Position numbers and translations under genes: made by a program
The notes under the pieces: model-generated
Seen by the model: only the letters and a program-made list of their open reading frames with translations
Databases searched by the model: none
What the model was told of the DNA's origin: nothing
Part shown: positions 28,812-37,078 of the stretch, piece after piece
How positions within the stretch are numbered: position 1 is the first letter of the stretch
How the letters are laid out: the number at the start of each line of letters is the position of its first letter
Assembly: GCA_030639305.1 (NCBI GenBank)
Contig: DAOWCY010000002.1
Location: forward strand, 1 to 64,000
Length of the DNA stretch: 64,000 nucleotides
Origin: JAGLQA01 sp023135565
GTDB lineage: Bacteria > Acidobacteriota > Aminicenantia > UBA2199
Reading direction: 5' to 3'

Positions 28812-28892
28812 TTTTTTGCCCCGAAGCGACGGGGTGTGTTTGGCTGCGGATGCAGCACCCTTCTGTAAAATCTGTGGTCCTGTAATTTTGGT

Positions 28893-28921
28893 TTGTAATT
28901 TCTCCCCCGGTATGTTATATT
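28893..28921 (+). promoter_or_regulatory. Promoter upstream of the TIR gene
   Basis: TTGTAA (28893-28898), 17 bp, TATATT (28916-28921). A family B repeat (28935-29032) lies between it and the ATG at 29038. Confidence 0.5.
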
Positions 28922-28934
28922 AGGTTTTTATAGG

Positions 28935-29032
28935 CGGCGGAAATGGCGCGCCGGGACGCAGCTTAACAAAAGTTTTGCGGGGGTCCAGGGGGCAGTTTTT
29001 CAAAAGCGCCCCCTGGTCGCCGAAGGCAAGTT
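28935..29032. repeat. Family B element in the leader of the TIR gene
   Basis: CTTAACAAAAGTTTTGCGGG, CCAGGGGGCAGTTTTTC and AAAAGCGCCCCCTGG form a long hairpin, the inverse of 14350-14410. It opens a spurious upstream frame (MRGSRGQFFKSAP) before the TIR start. Confidence 0.8.
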
Positions 29033-29037
29033 TTTTA

Positions 29038-31899
29038 ATGAAAAAATGCATTATATTTATCAGTTACAGTCACGAAGACATAGGCTGGAAAGAGAAGCTT
29101 TTAGAGCACTTGAAAGTTTTGGAAAAACAAAACATCTCCGCCCTGTGGCACGACCGGGATATTAAAGATGGCGAAAAATGGCGAGAGAAGATCGAAAAAG
29201 CCATCGACAGCGCACAAGCTGTTGTGCTGCTAATTTCGCCCGCTTTTTTGAGTTCCGATTTTATCAGCAAAGTCGAAGTGCCGCGCATATTAGAACGCCA
29301 ACAAGAAGAAGGACTACTCGTATTCCCGGTTATAGTCAGGCCCTGCGCCTGGAAAGAGGTCGAATGGTTGAAGGCCATGCAGTTGACTGTTAAAGAGCCC
29401 CTGGCCGGGAAGAGCGATGCCCAAATCGACGAAGAGCTGGCCGCTTTGACCGAAAGAATCGCCCGGCGTTTCAAACAGGTCAAAGGGGCGGGCGAAAAAC
29501 CCGAAGACACCGCCTATCCTCCCCCACCCCCGAAGAAGGTGGATATTAGCAAACTGCCTATCACCGGGCCGGATTTGTTCGGCAGGGAAGAGCAATTAAA
29601 AATCCTGGATAATGTTTGGGTAGACACCGGCACCCGCGTGGTAACAGTCATCGCCTGGGGCGGGATGGGCAAAACCGCTTTAGTAAGGGGCTGGCTGAAC
29701 CGCCTGTCAAAAGAGAATTATCGCGGCGCGGCAAAAGTCTACTGCTGGTCTTTCTACAGCCAGGGGGCGGCGGAGGGCAAGCAGGCGTCGGCGGAACTTT
29801 TTATACAAGAGGCGCTGGTTTGGTTCGGCGACCCGGAGCCTGATGCAGGCACGGCGGAAGAGAAAGGGCGCCGGTTGGCGGAACTGGTTCGCCGTCAAAA
29901 GACCCTGTTGATTTTAGACGGATTAGAGCCTTTGCAGTTCCCGGCCCACGAAAACATCGCCTACCCGGGCCGTTTAAAAGACCGGGGGTTTTCCGTGCTG
30001 CTGCGGCAGTTAGCCGCCGCCCAGCCGGGATTGTGTGTGATCACAAGCCGCGAGCAGGTGACCGACCTGACTCCCCAAAAGGGTTCGTCGGTGCTGGAGA
30101 TGGACTTAGACCAGCTTTCGCCCGAATCCGGGGCTGAGCTGCTGATCAGCCTGGGCGTCAAAGGAGCGGCAGCCGAAACTGCCTCTTCCCCCTCTGTGCC
30201 CTCTGTGTCCTCTGTGGCTAATCTTTTTAAAAAAGAGATGTTTCGCGCCGTGGAAGAGTACGAGGGTCATGCGCTGGCCTTAACCCTGTTGGGCAATTAT
30301 CTATCGGTATGCTGCGATGGCGACATACGTAAGCGGGACACCGTGCCCAGCCTCACCGGGGAGCGCAGGCAGGGGGGGCATGCCATGCGGGTGATGGCTG
30401 CTTACCGGGAGCATCTAAAAGACAGCGCCGAATTGGATATCCTTTTTATGATGGGCCTTTTCGACCGCCCGGCCCCTGCCGGGGCTATCGAGGCGTTGCG
30501 CGCGGACCCGGTTTTACCCGGCGTCACCGGCAGGCTGCAAAACCTGTCAAAAGAAGACTGGCTTTACGTTTTAGACAACCTGCGCCGCGCCCATTTGCTG
30601 GCTAAAGAGAATCCTATCAGCCCCGGCAGTTTAGACTGCCATCCCCTGGTGCGGGAGTATTTCGGCGAACAGTTGGCGCAAGAGCAGCCGGAGGGTTTCA
30701 AAGCCGCCCACCAAAGGCTCTATAATTACTACAAAGACCTGCCGGAAAAAGATTTGCCCGACACCATCCAGGAAATGGAGCCGCTATTCGCGGCTATCAG
30801 CCACGGTTGCGCCGCCGGCCTGCACCGGGAAGCATTAGATGATGTGTACTGGAAGCGGGTGTGCCGGGAAAACGAATATTTTATTTTCAACCAACTCGGC
30901 GCTTTCGGTTCTTTCCTGTCGGCCTTATCCCATTTTTTCGATACACCCTGGACCACCCCGGCAGCCGGGCTGAAAAAAGAAGACCAAGCTCTTTTGTTAA
31001 GCTGGGCCGCCTTCGGCCTGCGCGCCGTGGGCCGATTGGCAGAAGCGGCGGAGCCTATGAAAGCAAGCCTGGAAATGGCTGGTAATGATGAAGATTGGGG
31101 AAATGCCGCCATCGCTGCCTCCAACCTGAGCGAGCTACTGCTCACTTCAGGCCGGGTGGCTGAGGCGGTGGATTATGGCCGCCAATGCGTAAAGTACGCC
31201 GACCGCGACGAGGATAAATTTCAAAAAGAAGTTAACCGCACCACCCTGGCCGATGCGCTGCATAACGCCGGGGAAATGGAGGAGGCGGAGGCCCTATTCC
31301 GGGAAGCGGAAGAGATGCAAAAAGAGCGCCAGCCGGAGTATATCTTTCTCTACTCCCTGAAGGGCTACCGGTTTTGCGACCTGCTGTTGTCCAAAGGGGA
31401 GCGCCGGGAGGTCTTGCAGCGGGTGGAGCAAACCCTGAAATGGGTAAGCAAAACAAATTGGCTTTTAACTATCGCCTTAGATAAACTCTCTTTAGGCCGG
31501 GCTTACACGATACAGGCCGGGGAACTAAGCCGGGCCGGGAAAACCGAAGCTGCGAAAGAGAGCCGCACCCGGGCCGGGGAGTTTTTCCAACTGGCCGTGG
31601 ACGGGCTGCGGGAATCCGGGAACCAGGACGACGTACCCCGCGGCCTGCTGGCGCGGGCCGGGTATTACCGGGAAAGCGGGGAGTATGAGCAAGCCTGGAC
31701 CGATATGGCCGAGGCCCTGGAGATCATCGAAGCCGGGGACATGAAGCTCTTTTTGGTGGATTACCATATCGAAACGGCCCGCCTCAGCGCCGCCCAAAAC
31801 CGCCCGCAAGGAGCGGCAGAGCACCGCCAAACCGCCAAAAAACTGATCGCCGAAACCGGCTATAAACGCCGCGAAAAAGAATTAAAAGAGCTCTCGTGA
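29038..31899 (+). CDS. TIR domain - STAND NTPase - TPR protein (candidate defence sensor)
   Basis: 953 residues from the ATG at 29038, where MKKCIIFISYSHEDIGWKEK opens the TIR domain (1-140). The TIR helix region is DRDIKDGEKWREKIEKAIDS and VVLLISPAFLSSDFI with a following Glu that may be the NADase residue. An NB-ARC/STAND NTPase follows: LFGREEQL (about 181), Walker A VIAWGGMGKTALV (about 206), Walker B LLILDGLEPL (about 290). TPR-like helices fill 650-950. Such proteins can act as threat sensors that oligomerise and destroy NAD, but some have other roles. A repeat-coded peptide (SSPSVPSVSSVANLF, about 382-397) sits in the NTPase-to-helical linker. No partner gene is evident; VapBC lies upstream. 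Confidence 0.88.
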   Translation: MKKCIIFISYSHEDIGWKEKLLEHLKVLEKQNISALWHDRDIKDGEKWREKIEKAIDSAQAVVLLISPAFLSSDFISKVEVPRILERQQEEGLLVFPVIVRPCAWKEVEWLKAMQLTVKEPLAGKSDAQIDEELAALTERIARRFKQVKGAGEKPEDTAYPPPPPKKVDISKLPITGPDLFGREEQLKILDNVWVDTGTRVVTVIAWGGMGKTALVRGWLNRLSKENYRGAAKVYCWSFYSQGAAEGKQASAELFIQEALVWFGDPEPDAGTAEEKGRRLAELVRRQKTLLILDGLEPLQFPAHENIAYPGRLKDRGFSVLLRQLAAAQPGLCVITSREQVTDLTPQKGSSVLEMDLDQLSPESGAELLISLGVKGAAAETASSPSVPSVSSVANLFKKEMFRAVEEYEGHALALTLLGNYLSVCCDGDIRKRDTVPSLTGERRQGGHAMRVMAAYREHLKDSAELDILFMMGLFDRPAPAGAIEALRADPVLPGVTGRLQNLSKEDWLYVLDNLRRAHLLAKENPISPGSLDCHPLVREYFGEQLAQEQPEGFKAAHQRLYNYYKDLPEKDLPDTIQEMEPLFAAISHGCAAGLHREALDDVYWKRVCRENEYFIFNQLGAFGSFLSALSHFFDTPWTTPAAGLKKEDQALLLSWAAFGLRAVGRLAEAAEPMKASLEMAGNDEDWGNAAIAASNLSELLLTSGRVAEAVDYGRQCVKYADRDEDKFQKEVNRTTLADALHNAGEMEEAEALFREAEEMQKERQPEYIFLYSLKGYRFCDLLLSKGERREVLQRVEQTLKWVSKTNWLLTIALDKLSLGRAYTIQAGELSRAGKTEAAKESRTRAGEFFQLAVDGLRESGNQDDVPRGLLARAGYYRESGEYEQAWTDMAEALEIIEAGDMKLFLVDYHIETARLSAAQNRPQGAAEHRQTAKKLIAETGYKRREKELKELS
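30181..30228. repeat. Repeat in frame inside the TIR gene
   Basis: CCCTCTGTGCCCTCTGTGTC followed by CTCTGTGGCTAAT. It is the 9-bp CTCTGTG type of dispersed repeat, also seen at 63368-63390 (CTCTGTGTGCTCTGTGGCTA). It codes SPSVPSVSSVAN. Confidence 0.75.
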
Positions 31900-31908
31900 T
31901 CTCTTTAG

Positions 31909-31946
31909 GGCTATTTTTTACCACGAAGGACACGAAGGGTACGAAG
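31909..31946. repeat. CACGAAGG-type short dispersed repeat
   Basis: GGGCTATTTTTTACCACGAA then GGACACGAAGGGTACGAAG, matching 27667-27702 including the left flank. It directly follows the TIR gene. Confidence 0.85.
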
Positions 31947-31989
31947 GGGGACTGGCGCGCCCTACCTATAAGCCGCTTCCTTAACCTCA

Positions 31990-32056
31990 GCCCTTCTTGA
32001 GCTCATCCTGAGACCTCTTGAGCTCCTCCTGAGCCCTTTCTTGAGCTCCTCCTGTA
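31990..32056. repeat. Three tandem 22-bp repeats
   Basis: Unit TCTTGAGCTCCTCCTGAGCC, three near copies, ending at the stop codon of cutA. A shorter version (CTCTTGAGCTCTCTT) occurs at 19513. Confidence 0.7.
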
Positions 32057-32058
32057 TC

Positions 32059-32424
32059 CTACGAGCACTGCTCCCGAAGCCACTGCAAATACTTTACCTC
32101 ACCCTGGACAATGGGCAAAGCGATAATTTCCGGGACATCGTAACTGTGATTTTCGCGGATCAACTGTTCCACCTTTTGGTAGTTAGCTTTTACGGTTTTA
32201 ATGAACAGCATTATCTCCGCTTCTACTTCCACGTTACCCTGCCAGCGATACACGGACTTTACCGGCGAGGAAATAGAGACACAAGCGGCCTTTCGTTCCT
32301 TGACCAGCATACCGGCCAACTTTTCAGCCTCGTCCGGCTTACCGACAGTAGTGACGATTAAAATAAATTCTTCTCTGCCCTTACTTTTGCCGTCCTGCTG
32401 TAACTCCAGGCCGCTGTCGCTCAT
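32059..32424 (-). CDS. cutA: Divalent-cation tolerance protein CutA
   Basis: 121 residues. Core family sequence is complete: ILIVTTVGKPDEAEKLAGML, KERKAACVSISSPVKSVYRW, AEIMLFIKTVKANYQKVEQL and the closing HSYDVPEIIALPIVQGEVKYLQWL. CutA forms a very stable trimer and is linked to metal tolerance, though its exact job is unsettled. The first 18 residues (MSDSGLELQQDGKSKGRE) are an atypical hydrophilic extension. It lies 10 bp after the lipoprotein gene, likely in one transcript. The intergenic strip carries ATTGATT repeats rather than a ribosome site. Confidence 0.9.
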   Translation of the reverse strand: MSDSGLELQQDGKSKGREEFILIVTTVGKPDEAEKLAGMLVKERKAACVSISSPVKSVYRWQGNVEVEAEIMLFIKTVKANYQKVEQLIRENHSYDVPEIIALPIVQGEVKYLQWLREQCS

Positions 32425-32434
32425 TGATTATTGA

Positions 32435-33247
32435 TTATTGATCTTTTTTTTCTTCCGCTGGTTTCTCTTCCGCGGGTTTTTCTTCAGCCGGTTTTTCTTC
32501 GGTAACCTCTTCCGTAGGTTGTTGTTCCGCTGCTTCCGCTTCTTTTTTCTCCACTGATTTCTTATAATCGTCGGCAGAGTCGATCTGGATGATAATCAAA
32601 CGACCGCCGATGGTTTTTTTACCCTCTCCTAACATCAATTCACTTTTTCTTAAGCAAAACACATAATCCTTTACCTCATCATTAGCTAAGGTTACTTTCA
32701 CATCGACTTTTTGATAATAGGTTTTGCCGGTAAACATATCTAAATCTTGCTTCCTGCCTGTGGACATGCCGATGAGGGATTTTTCGCGCTCTACTGCTTT
32801 CTGCGAGGCAACTATTTTTTGGACAAGGTCGCGATATTTCTGTTTTTCCTCTTCAAAGGCTGCATCCGCTGCTTCGATTTGTTTTCTCAATTGAGCCTTT
32901 TTGCTGGCCCGCCTGGTTTCTTCCAGCTCATCATCTAGATCATCTAAATTGTCCTGCGCATCCTGGGCATTATTGCCCTGCTCCGTTCTCTCTTTGATCA
33001 ATGCCTTTAGTTTCTCTTCGAGGCCGGCAAGTTCCAGTTCTTTCTCTTCCGGCTCAGACAGGGTAACGATCTCGTATTCCTTATACTCCAGGTCTTTAGG
33101 CTCTATGGCCATCGAACCCATGGTATCTTTGTCGTCCATCTTCATGGCTACGAAGTACTTCTTAACCGTAGCTTCGCCGGGCTGCGAGCACGATGTGGTA
33201 ACAATAATTAAACAAAATAACGCCAGTAAAAAAATAGATTTTTTCAT
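32435..33247 (-). CDS. Coiled-coil lipoprotein with Glu/Lys/Pro tail
   Basis: 270 residues. Lipoprotein signal MKKSIFLLALFCLIIVTTSC, with the lipid Cys at residue 20. A small N-terminal alpha/beta part (VKKYFVAMKMDDKDTMGSMA) recalls domains in proteins with NTF2-like folds. Residues about 75-160 are a heptad-rich coiled coil (DNLDDLDDELEETRRASKKA). A beta segment follows (GKTYYQKVDVKVTLANDEVK). The tail has repeats of EEKPAE. Periplasmic, anchored to a membrane; role unknown. GGAGGTAAATA precedes the ATG. Confidence 0.75.
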   Translation of the reverse strand: MKKSIFLLALFCLIIVTTSCSQPGEATVKKYFVAMKMDDKDTMGSMAIEPKDLEYKEYEIVTLSEPEEKELELAGLEEKLKALIKERTEQGNNAQDAQDNLDDLDDELEETRRASKKAQLRKQIEAADAAFEEEKQKYRDLVQKIVASQKAVEREKSLIGMSTGRKQDLDMFTGKTYYQKVDVKVTLANDEVKDYVFCLRKSELMLGEGKKTIGGRLIIIQIDSADDYKKSVEKKEAEAAEQQPTEEVTEEKPAEEKPAEEKPAEEKKDQ

Positions 33248-33448
33248 TATTTACCTCCTTGAAAGGTTTGAATTATTTTAAATTTAAATATTCTTTTGGC
33301 CCAACTCAAAAGCAGGGGACTTCCCTTAGGATTGAACATCATCCTCACGCTGCGTGAAAGTTTTACTGTCTCTAATTTCATGTCAACTGAATTATAAGCA
33401 ATAATAAATTGAAAATCAAGTGTAAAAGCAGTTTTTTTCCAAAATATT

Positions 33449-33526
33449 GGGGTCAAGTCTTGTTTTGCAACATTTGAATAATAAAATATTGGGGTCAAGT
33501 CTTGTTTTGCAACATTTGAATAACAA
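33449..33526. repeat. Two tandem copies of a REP-like repeat
   Basis: AAAATATTGGGGTCAAGTCT continues TGTTTTGCAACATTTGAATA; it occurs twice in tandem at 33453-33484 and onward to 33525 (period about 39 bp). GGGGTCAAGTCTTG is the kind of sequence associated with REP elements and RAYT enzymes; no RAYT gene is in this window. The rest of 33248-33560 shows no gene. Confidence 0.85.
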
Positions 33527-33567
33527 GAATGCAGCGATGCAAAACCGGATAGCTGCAAAAATCATAA

Positions 33568-33597
33568 TTGCCAACTACAATGCTTTCATGCTATAAT
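33568..33597 (+). promoter_or_regulatory. Promoter of the MFS gene
   Basis: TTGCCA (33568-33573), 18 bp, TATAAT (33592-33597); GACGAGG precedes the ATG at 33643. Confidence 0.6.
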
Positions 33598-33642
33598 AGG
33601 TTTTAGGGGATCGGGAATAAAAGCAGAGGGGGACGAGGAAAA

Positions 33643-34788
33643 ATGAAAAAAGTTAAAGCTAACCCCATGTTCCGCTACCTGATGGTGCTGACAATCTGTT
33701 CCGCCGTGGGCCTGCAAACCTGGCGCACCCTGTTTAACAACTTCGCCGTGGAAACCGTAGGTTTGGCTGGAAACCATATCGGCATTATCCAGTCAGCTAG
33801 AGAAATACCGGGCTTCCTGGCCCTTTTAGTGGTCTTTATATTATTGTTTATCAAAGAATACCGCATCTCCGCCTTATCTATCCTGACAATGGGGGCCGGT
33901 GTGGCGGCAGCAGGTTTACTGCCTTCTTACGGGGGGGTTATCCTGACCACTATGGTGATGAGTTTCGGTTTTCACTATTATGAAACCACCAACCAATCTC
34001 TGACCCTGCAGTATTTCAGCAGGGAAACGTCCCCCTGGGTGCTGGGCAAACTGAGGAGTTTTTCCGCGGCTGCAAATATCGCGGTAGGGGTTTTTATATT
34101 CCTAACCGCGCCTTTTTTGAGTTATGCCCAACTCTTCCCGGTTATCGGCCTGCTGCTTATGACCGGGGCGACCTGGGCCCTGTTCCAGGACCCCACCCAA
34201 AAAGATATCCCACCGCAGCGAAAAAAAATGATCTTTAAAAAAAAATACAGGCTCTACTATTTTCTTACTTTTATGGCCGGTGCGCGGCGGCAGATTTTTG
34301 TCGCTTTTGCCGTTTTTCTTTTAGTAAAAAAGTTCAACTTCTCTGTCCGGGAGATTACGGTTCTTTTTGTGGTCAACAACATTATCAACTATTTTGCCAG
34401 CCCCTTAATAGGCAGGGCTATTATCAAATACGGTGAAAGAAAAGTGCTGTCCTTAGAGTATTTCAGCTTGATTTTTATTTTTCTTGCCTATGCCGTGGTG
34501 CAGCAGAAATTAGTCATGGCGCTGTTATATATTTTCGATCATCTTTTCTTTAATTTTTCCATAGCGATTCGCACCTATTTCCAGAAAACAGGCGACCCGC
34601 GGGACATTGCTCCGAGTATGGCTGTGGGTTTTACTATCAATCATATTGCGGCGGTGGCGCTGCCGGTTGTGGGTGGTTTTCTATGGATGATCGATTACCG
34701 CATTCCTTTTATCGGTGGGGCTTTTTTCAGCCTGATCTCTCTCCTGGCAGTACAAAAAATCCCCCAATATATAAAGCCCAAAACCTAA
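33643..34788 (+). CDS. Major facilitator superfamily transporter
   Basis: 381 residues with about 10-12 hydrophobic helices. The N terminus (LMVLTICSAVGLQTWRTLFN) and the pattern NHIGIIQSAREIPGFLALLV are of the MFS type. The cytoplasmic mid-loop is DPTQKDIPPQRKKMIFKKKY, and a helix with PLIGRAIIKYGERKVLSLEY (a D/G-R-K-like motif A remnant) begins the second half. The pattern resembles a small subgroup of permeases found in many anaerobes, of unknown substrate. Probably monocistronic. The AUG carries an acceptable Shine-Dalgarno sequence. Confidence 0.82.
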   Translation: MKKVKANPMFRYLMVLTICSAVGLQTWRTLFNNFAVETVGLAGNHIGIIQSAREIPGFLALLVVFILLFIKEYRISALSILTMGAGVAAAGLLPSYGGVILTTMVMSFGFHYYETTNQSLTLQYFSRETSPWVLGKLRSFSAAANIAVGVFIFLTAPFLSYAQLFPVIGLLLMTGATWALFQDPTQKDIPPQRKKMIFKKKYRLYYFLTFMAGARRQIFVAFAVFLLVKKFNFSVREITVLFVVNNIINYFASPLIGRAIIKYGERKVLSLEYFSLIFIFLAYAVVQQKLVMALLYIFDHLFFNFSIAIRTYFQKTGDPRDIAPSMAVGFTINHIAAVALPVVGGFLWMIDYRIPFIGGAFFSLISLLAVQKIPQYIKPKT

Positions 34789-34880
34789 GCCACATGCCAC
34801 CAAGCCTATTAACAAAAGTTTTTGGAAGCCCCACTTCCCGGGGAAGCATTAAGGGAGCTAAAAAAAAATTATTTTTTTAA

Positions 34881-34909
34881 TTGAATTAAATAAAAAATGA
34901 TTTTATAAT
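34881..34909 (+). promoter_or_regulatory. Promoter of the MntA/HepT pair
   Basis: TTGAAT (34881-34886), 17 bp, TATAAT (34904-34909); AAAGGAG at 34931 before the ATG at 34945. The gap 34789-34870 holds a family C/A fragment (AACAAAAGTTTTTGGAAGCC). Confidence 0.65.
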
Positions 34910-34944
34910 AGTAGTATGGATTACACAAAAGAAAGGAGTCGAGA

Positions 34945-35241
34945 ATGACCAAAGATGAAGTGTTGAATTTTCTGAAAGAAAAAAAAGACGAGTTAAAAGA
35001 TAAATTTGACATAGAAGAAATCGGTCTCTTCGGCAGTTATTCAAGAGGAGACTATAACAAAAAAAGCGACATCGATATCGTATATGTGCTGAAAGAAGTC
35101 AATAAATTCGGCTTTTCAGAATACTTGCGATTGGAGGAATTATTATCGATGCAGTTCAAGAAAAAAATTGAACTGATCAATTATAAATACATGAATCCCA
35201 TTATAAAACATAACGCAAAAAAGGAAATCATCTATGTTTGA
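34945..35241 (+). CDS. Minimal nucleotidyltransferase antitoxin (MntA-like)
   Basis: 98 residues with the polymerase-beta-like core IGLFGSYSRGDYNKKSDIDI (GSxxRG...SDxD, about residues 28-47) and a third acidic position in KKKIELINYKYMNPI. MntA AMPylates the HEPN partner on a tyrosine and so silences it. It overlaps the partner by 8 nt. The gene has a consensus promoter. Confidence 0.9.
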   Translation: MTKDEVLNFLKEKKDELKDKFDIEEIGLFGSYSRGDYNKKSDIDIVYVLKEVNKFGFSEYLRLEELLSMQFKKKIELINYKYMNPIIKHNAKKEIIYV

Positions 35242-35656
35242 TAAAAAAAACCTTGTCTACGTATTGACTATCCTGGAAAGCATTGAAAAAATCATGATTT
35301 ACTCCCATGGGTTTGAAAACGCTGATGATTTTTTGTGGGCCAACCAACAACTAAACTTTAACGGAACGGTAAATCTCTTAATTGCCATTGGCGAAGAATC
35401 AAAGAAAATCGATGTTAAACTTAAAGAGGAATTTCCCGGCATCGAGTGGAAAGCAATTGCTGGGATAAGAGACAAACTATCTCACGATTATAGAGGAATC
35501 GATCCCAATATCCTATGGAATGTTATACAAAACAAATTAAATGATCTAAAATTGACTTTGATCAAAATGCTCGATAGAATTAATTATGACAATGAAGCAT
35601 TAACCGAAGCATTAAAAACAAAGTATTACTCTCATTTAAGTTATTTAGAATCCTAA
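35234..35656 (+). CDS. HEPN-domain toxin (HepT-like)
   Basis: 140 residues, all helical. The active-site motif is RDKLSHDYRGID (about residues 79-90), an exact Rx4HxY where R and H cut RNA and Y is the residue modified by MntA. The rest (ILESIEKIMIYSHGFENADD and VNLLIAIGEESKKID) is typical. The two overlapping genes form a type VII-style toxin-antitoxin module. Confidence 0.92.
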   Translation: MFDKKNLVYVLTILESIEKIMIYSHGFENADDFLWANQQLNFNGTVNLLIAIGEESKKIDVKLKEEFPGIEWKAIAGIRDKLSHDYRGIDPNILWNVIQNKLNDLKLTLIKMLDRINYDNEALTEALKTKYYSHLSYLES

Positions 35657-35713
35657 AAAAATGATTGATAAGGACGGGTTACTTCGACGAAACAACACAA
35701 ATACCAGGACACT

Positions 35714-37078
35714 TCACCGGAAATAAAAGCCGATAAAAAAAGACTGCCTATGCAAACGGTACACAGCGCCGGGTTCAGCGCTGTACTCGAAATCATTAAA
35801 AGGATAATAATACCTGAACCCCAACGCAATAACAGGAAATTCCGGTCTCCTGGTTTTCCTCAAAAAAGCGAGCCGCAGCCTGACCATCATATAAACCCCG
35901 TAACTTAAATCACTGCCGCCGCCTGCCACCCGGTCGTCTCTCTGCCCGGAAACAAAAACGTAATCCCGGTCGAATATCCCGGCTGCGTAAGGACCGCCGG
36001 ATATATCCACCAAAAACCGGCGGCCGGGGCCGGACAGGGTAAAGACCTTTCCTAAACTTATCCCGGCGTAAGATTTTTTCGTTGACCATAGGCCCCCTGC
36101 GATAGAAACATCCTCCGCCCTGAATCTGCGATAAAATAATCCTATTTCGTAACTCTTTTTTAAAAGCATGGAGAAAAAGAATTCACTTTCCGAAAAATGA
36201 GTACCCGCGGTTTCGACTTTTTCCCGCAGCCCCTGCCTGTATACATAATAGCGGAACCGGGGGAAAGCAGATAACAAAAGTCCGAATCGCGTTTTGGGTT
36301 TATAAGCCTTCGATTCATTAGATTTTGCATTTTTTTTGATATTTTTTTTTTGACTCCGGGGCTGCGGTGCAGCCGGGACAGTCGCCTCAACTGCAGCGCC
36401 GGGATATTCGAAAATAAACTTTTCCTCATTAATATATCTATTATATACTACCAGCTTAATAAAATCCTCCTGCTCCTTCCCTGATCTCTTCCCTACCTGT
36501 ACGATTCTTTTGTTAATCCCCTTTTCCAGCACACCGCTGAGCAGCAGCGCGGAACCGGGGCCAAAAATTTCATACCCACAGGCAGCGGAAGATTCTATGT
36601 GCAGCGTGAGCTTAAAAAAAACGCCCAAATCCTGTACCTGCGCCTCTATACCGACTAAAGGAAATTCCCGCTCACAGGCTGCTTTGAATTTCAAAATATC
36701 GTCCCTGACTGCCTGCCGGTCCGGCAGCAAAAAACCTAAGTCCCGGTCTTGAGCCGCGAATTCTTCAAAAAAACGCTCGAGCCAATAAGAAACCTGCTTA
36801 CTTTCCGCGCCGGCTGACTTAGAGTACACATCCCCCAGGGCAGGAACAACAGCACGCTCCGCCTGCATTTGTTGAAAAGAATAAGCCAGGATCAACGCGG
36901 CGGCGCCCTTCTCAGCCGCCGGGACTGCCTCGAACCGTCCGGCCAATTCCGCGCTTAATTTATCGAAAACCATAAAATCCCCTAAGTGGCGTTTCACTAT
37001 TTCCTGCCAATCGGCGCACAATAAAGAACTCAACATGACACAAGAAAACAAAAAAATCAAAATTCTTCTTTTTATCAC
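35714..37078 (-). CDS. Exported protein with C-terminal beta-barrel-like domain
   Basis: 454 residues. GTG start one base after the stop of the upstream gene. Signal peptide MIKRRILIFLFSCVMLSSLL. Residues about 30-220 are mainly alpha/beta with a domain of unknown type. The last roughly 180 residues alternate polar and hydrophobic residues and aromatic girdles (SYEIGLFYRRFR, YAGISLGKVFTLSG, YGVYMMVRLRLAFL) and end in FFIGFYFR, as outer-membrane barrels do. It probably sits in the outer membrane. No homologous family is recognised. Linked to the next upstream gene, with which it must be co-translated. Confidence 0.65.
   Translation of the reverse strand: MIKRRILIFLFSCVMLSSLLCADWQEIVKRHLGDFMVFDKLSAELAGRFEAVPAAEKGAAALILAYSFQQMQAERAVVPALGDVYSKSAGAESKQVSYWLERFFEEFAAQDRDLGFLLPDRQAVRDDILKFKAACEREFPLVGIEAQVQDLGVFFKLTLHIESSAACGYEIFGPGSALLLSGVLEKGINKRIVQVGKRSGKEQEDFIKLVVYNRYINEEKFIFEYPGAAVEATVPAAPQPRSQKKNIKKNAKSNESKAYKPKTRFGLLLSAFPRFRYYVYRQGLREKVETAGTHFSESEFFFSMLLKKSYEIGLFYRRFRAEDVSIAGGLWSTKKSYAGISLGKVFTLSGPGRRFLVDISGGPYAAGIFDRDYVFVSGQRDDRVAGGGSDLSYGVYMMVRLRLAFLRKTRRPEFPVIALGFRYYYPFNDFEYSAEPGAVYRLHRQSFFIGFYFR

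Noticed and set aside
28975..29037. Upstream start for the TIR protein (MRGSRGQFFKSAP)
   Set aside because: This is family B repeat sequence. The TIR domain begins at MKKCIIFISYS, so the start at 29038 is preferred.
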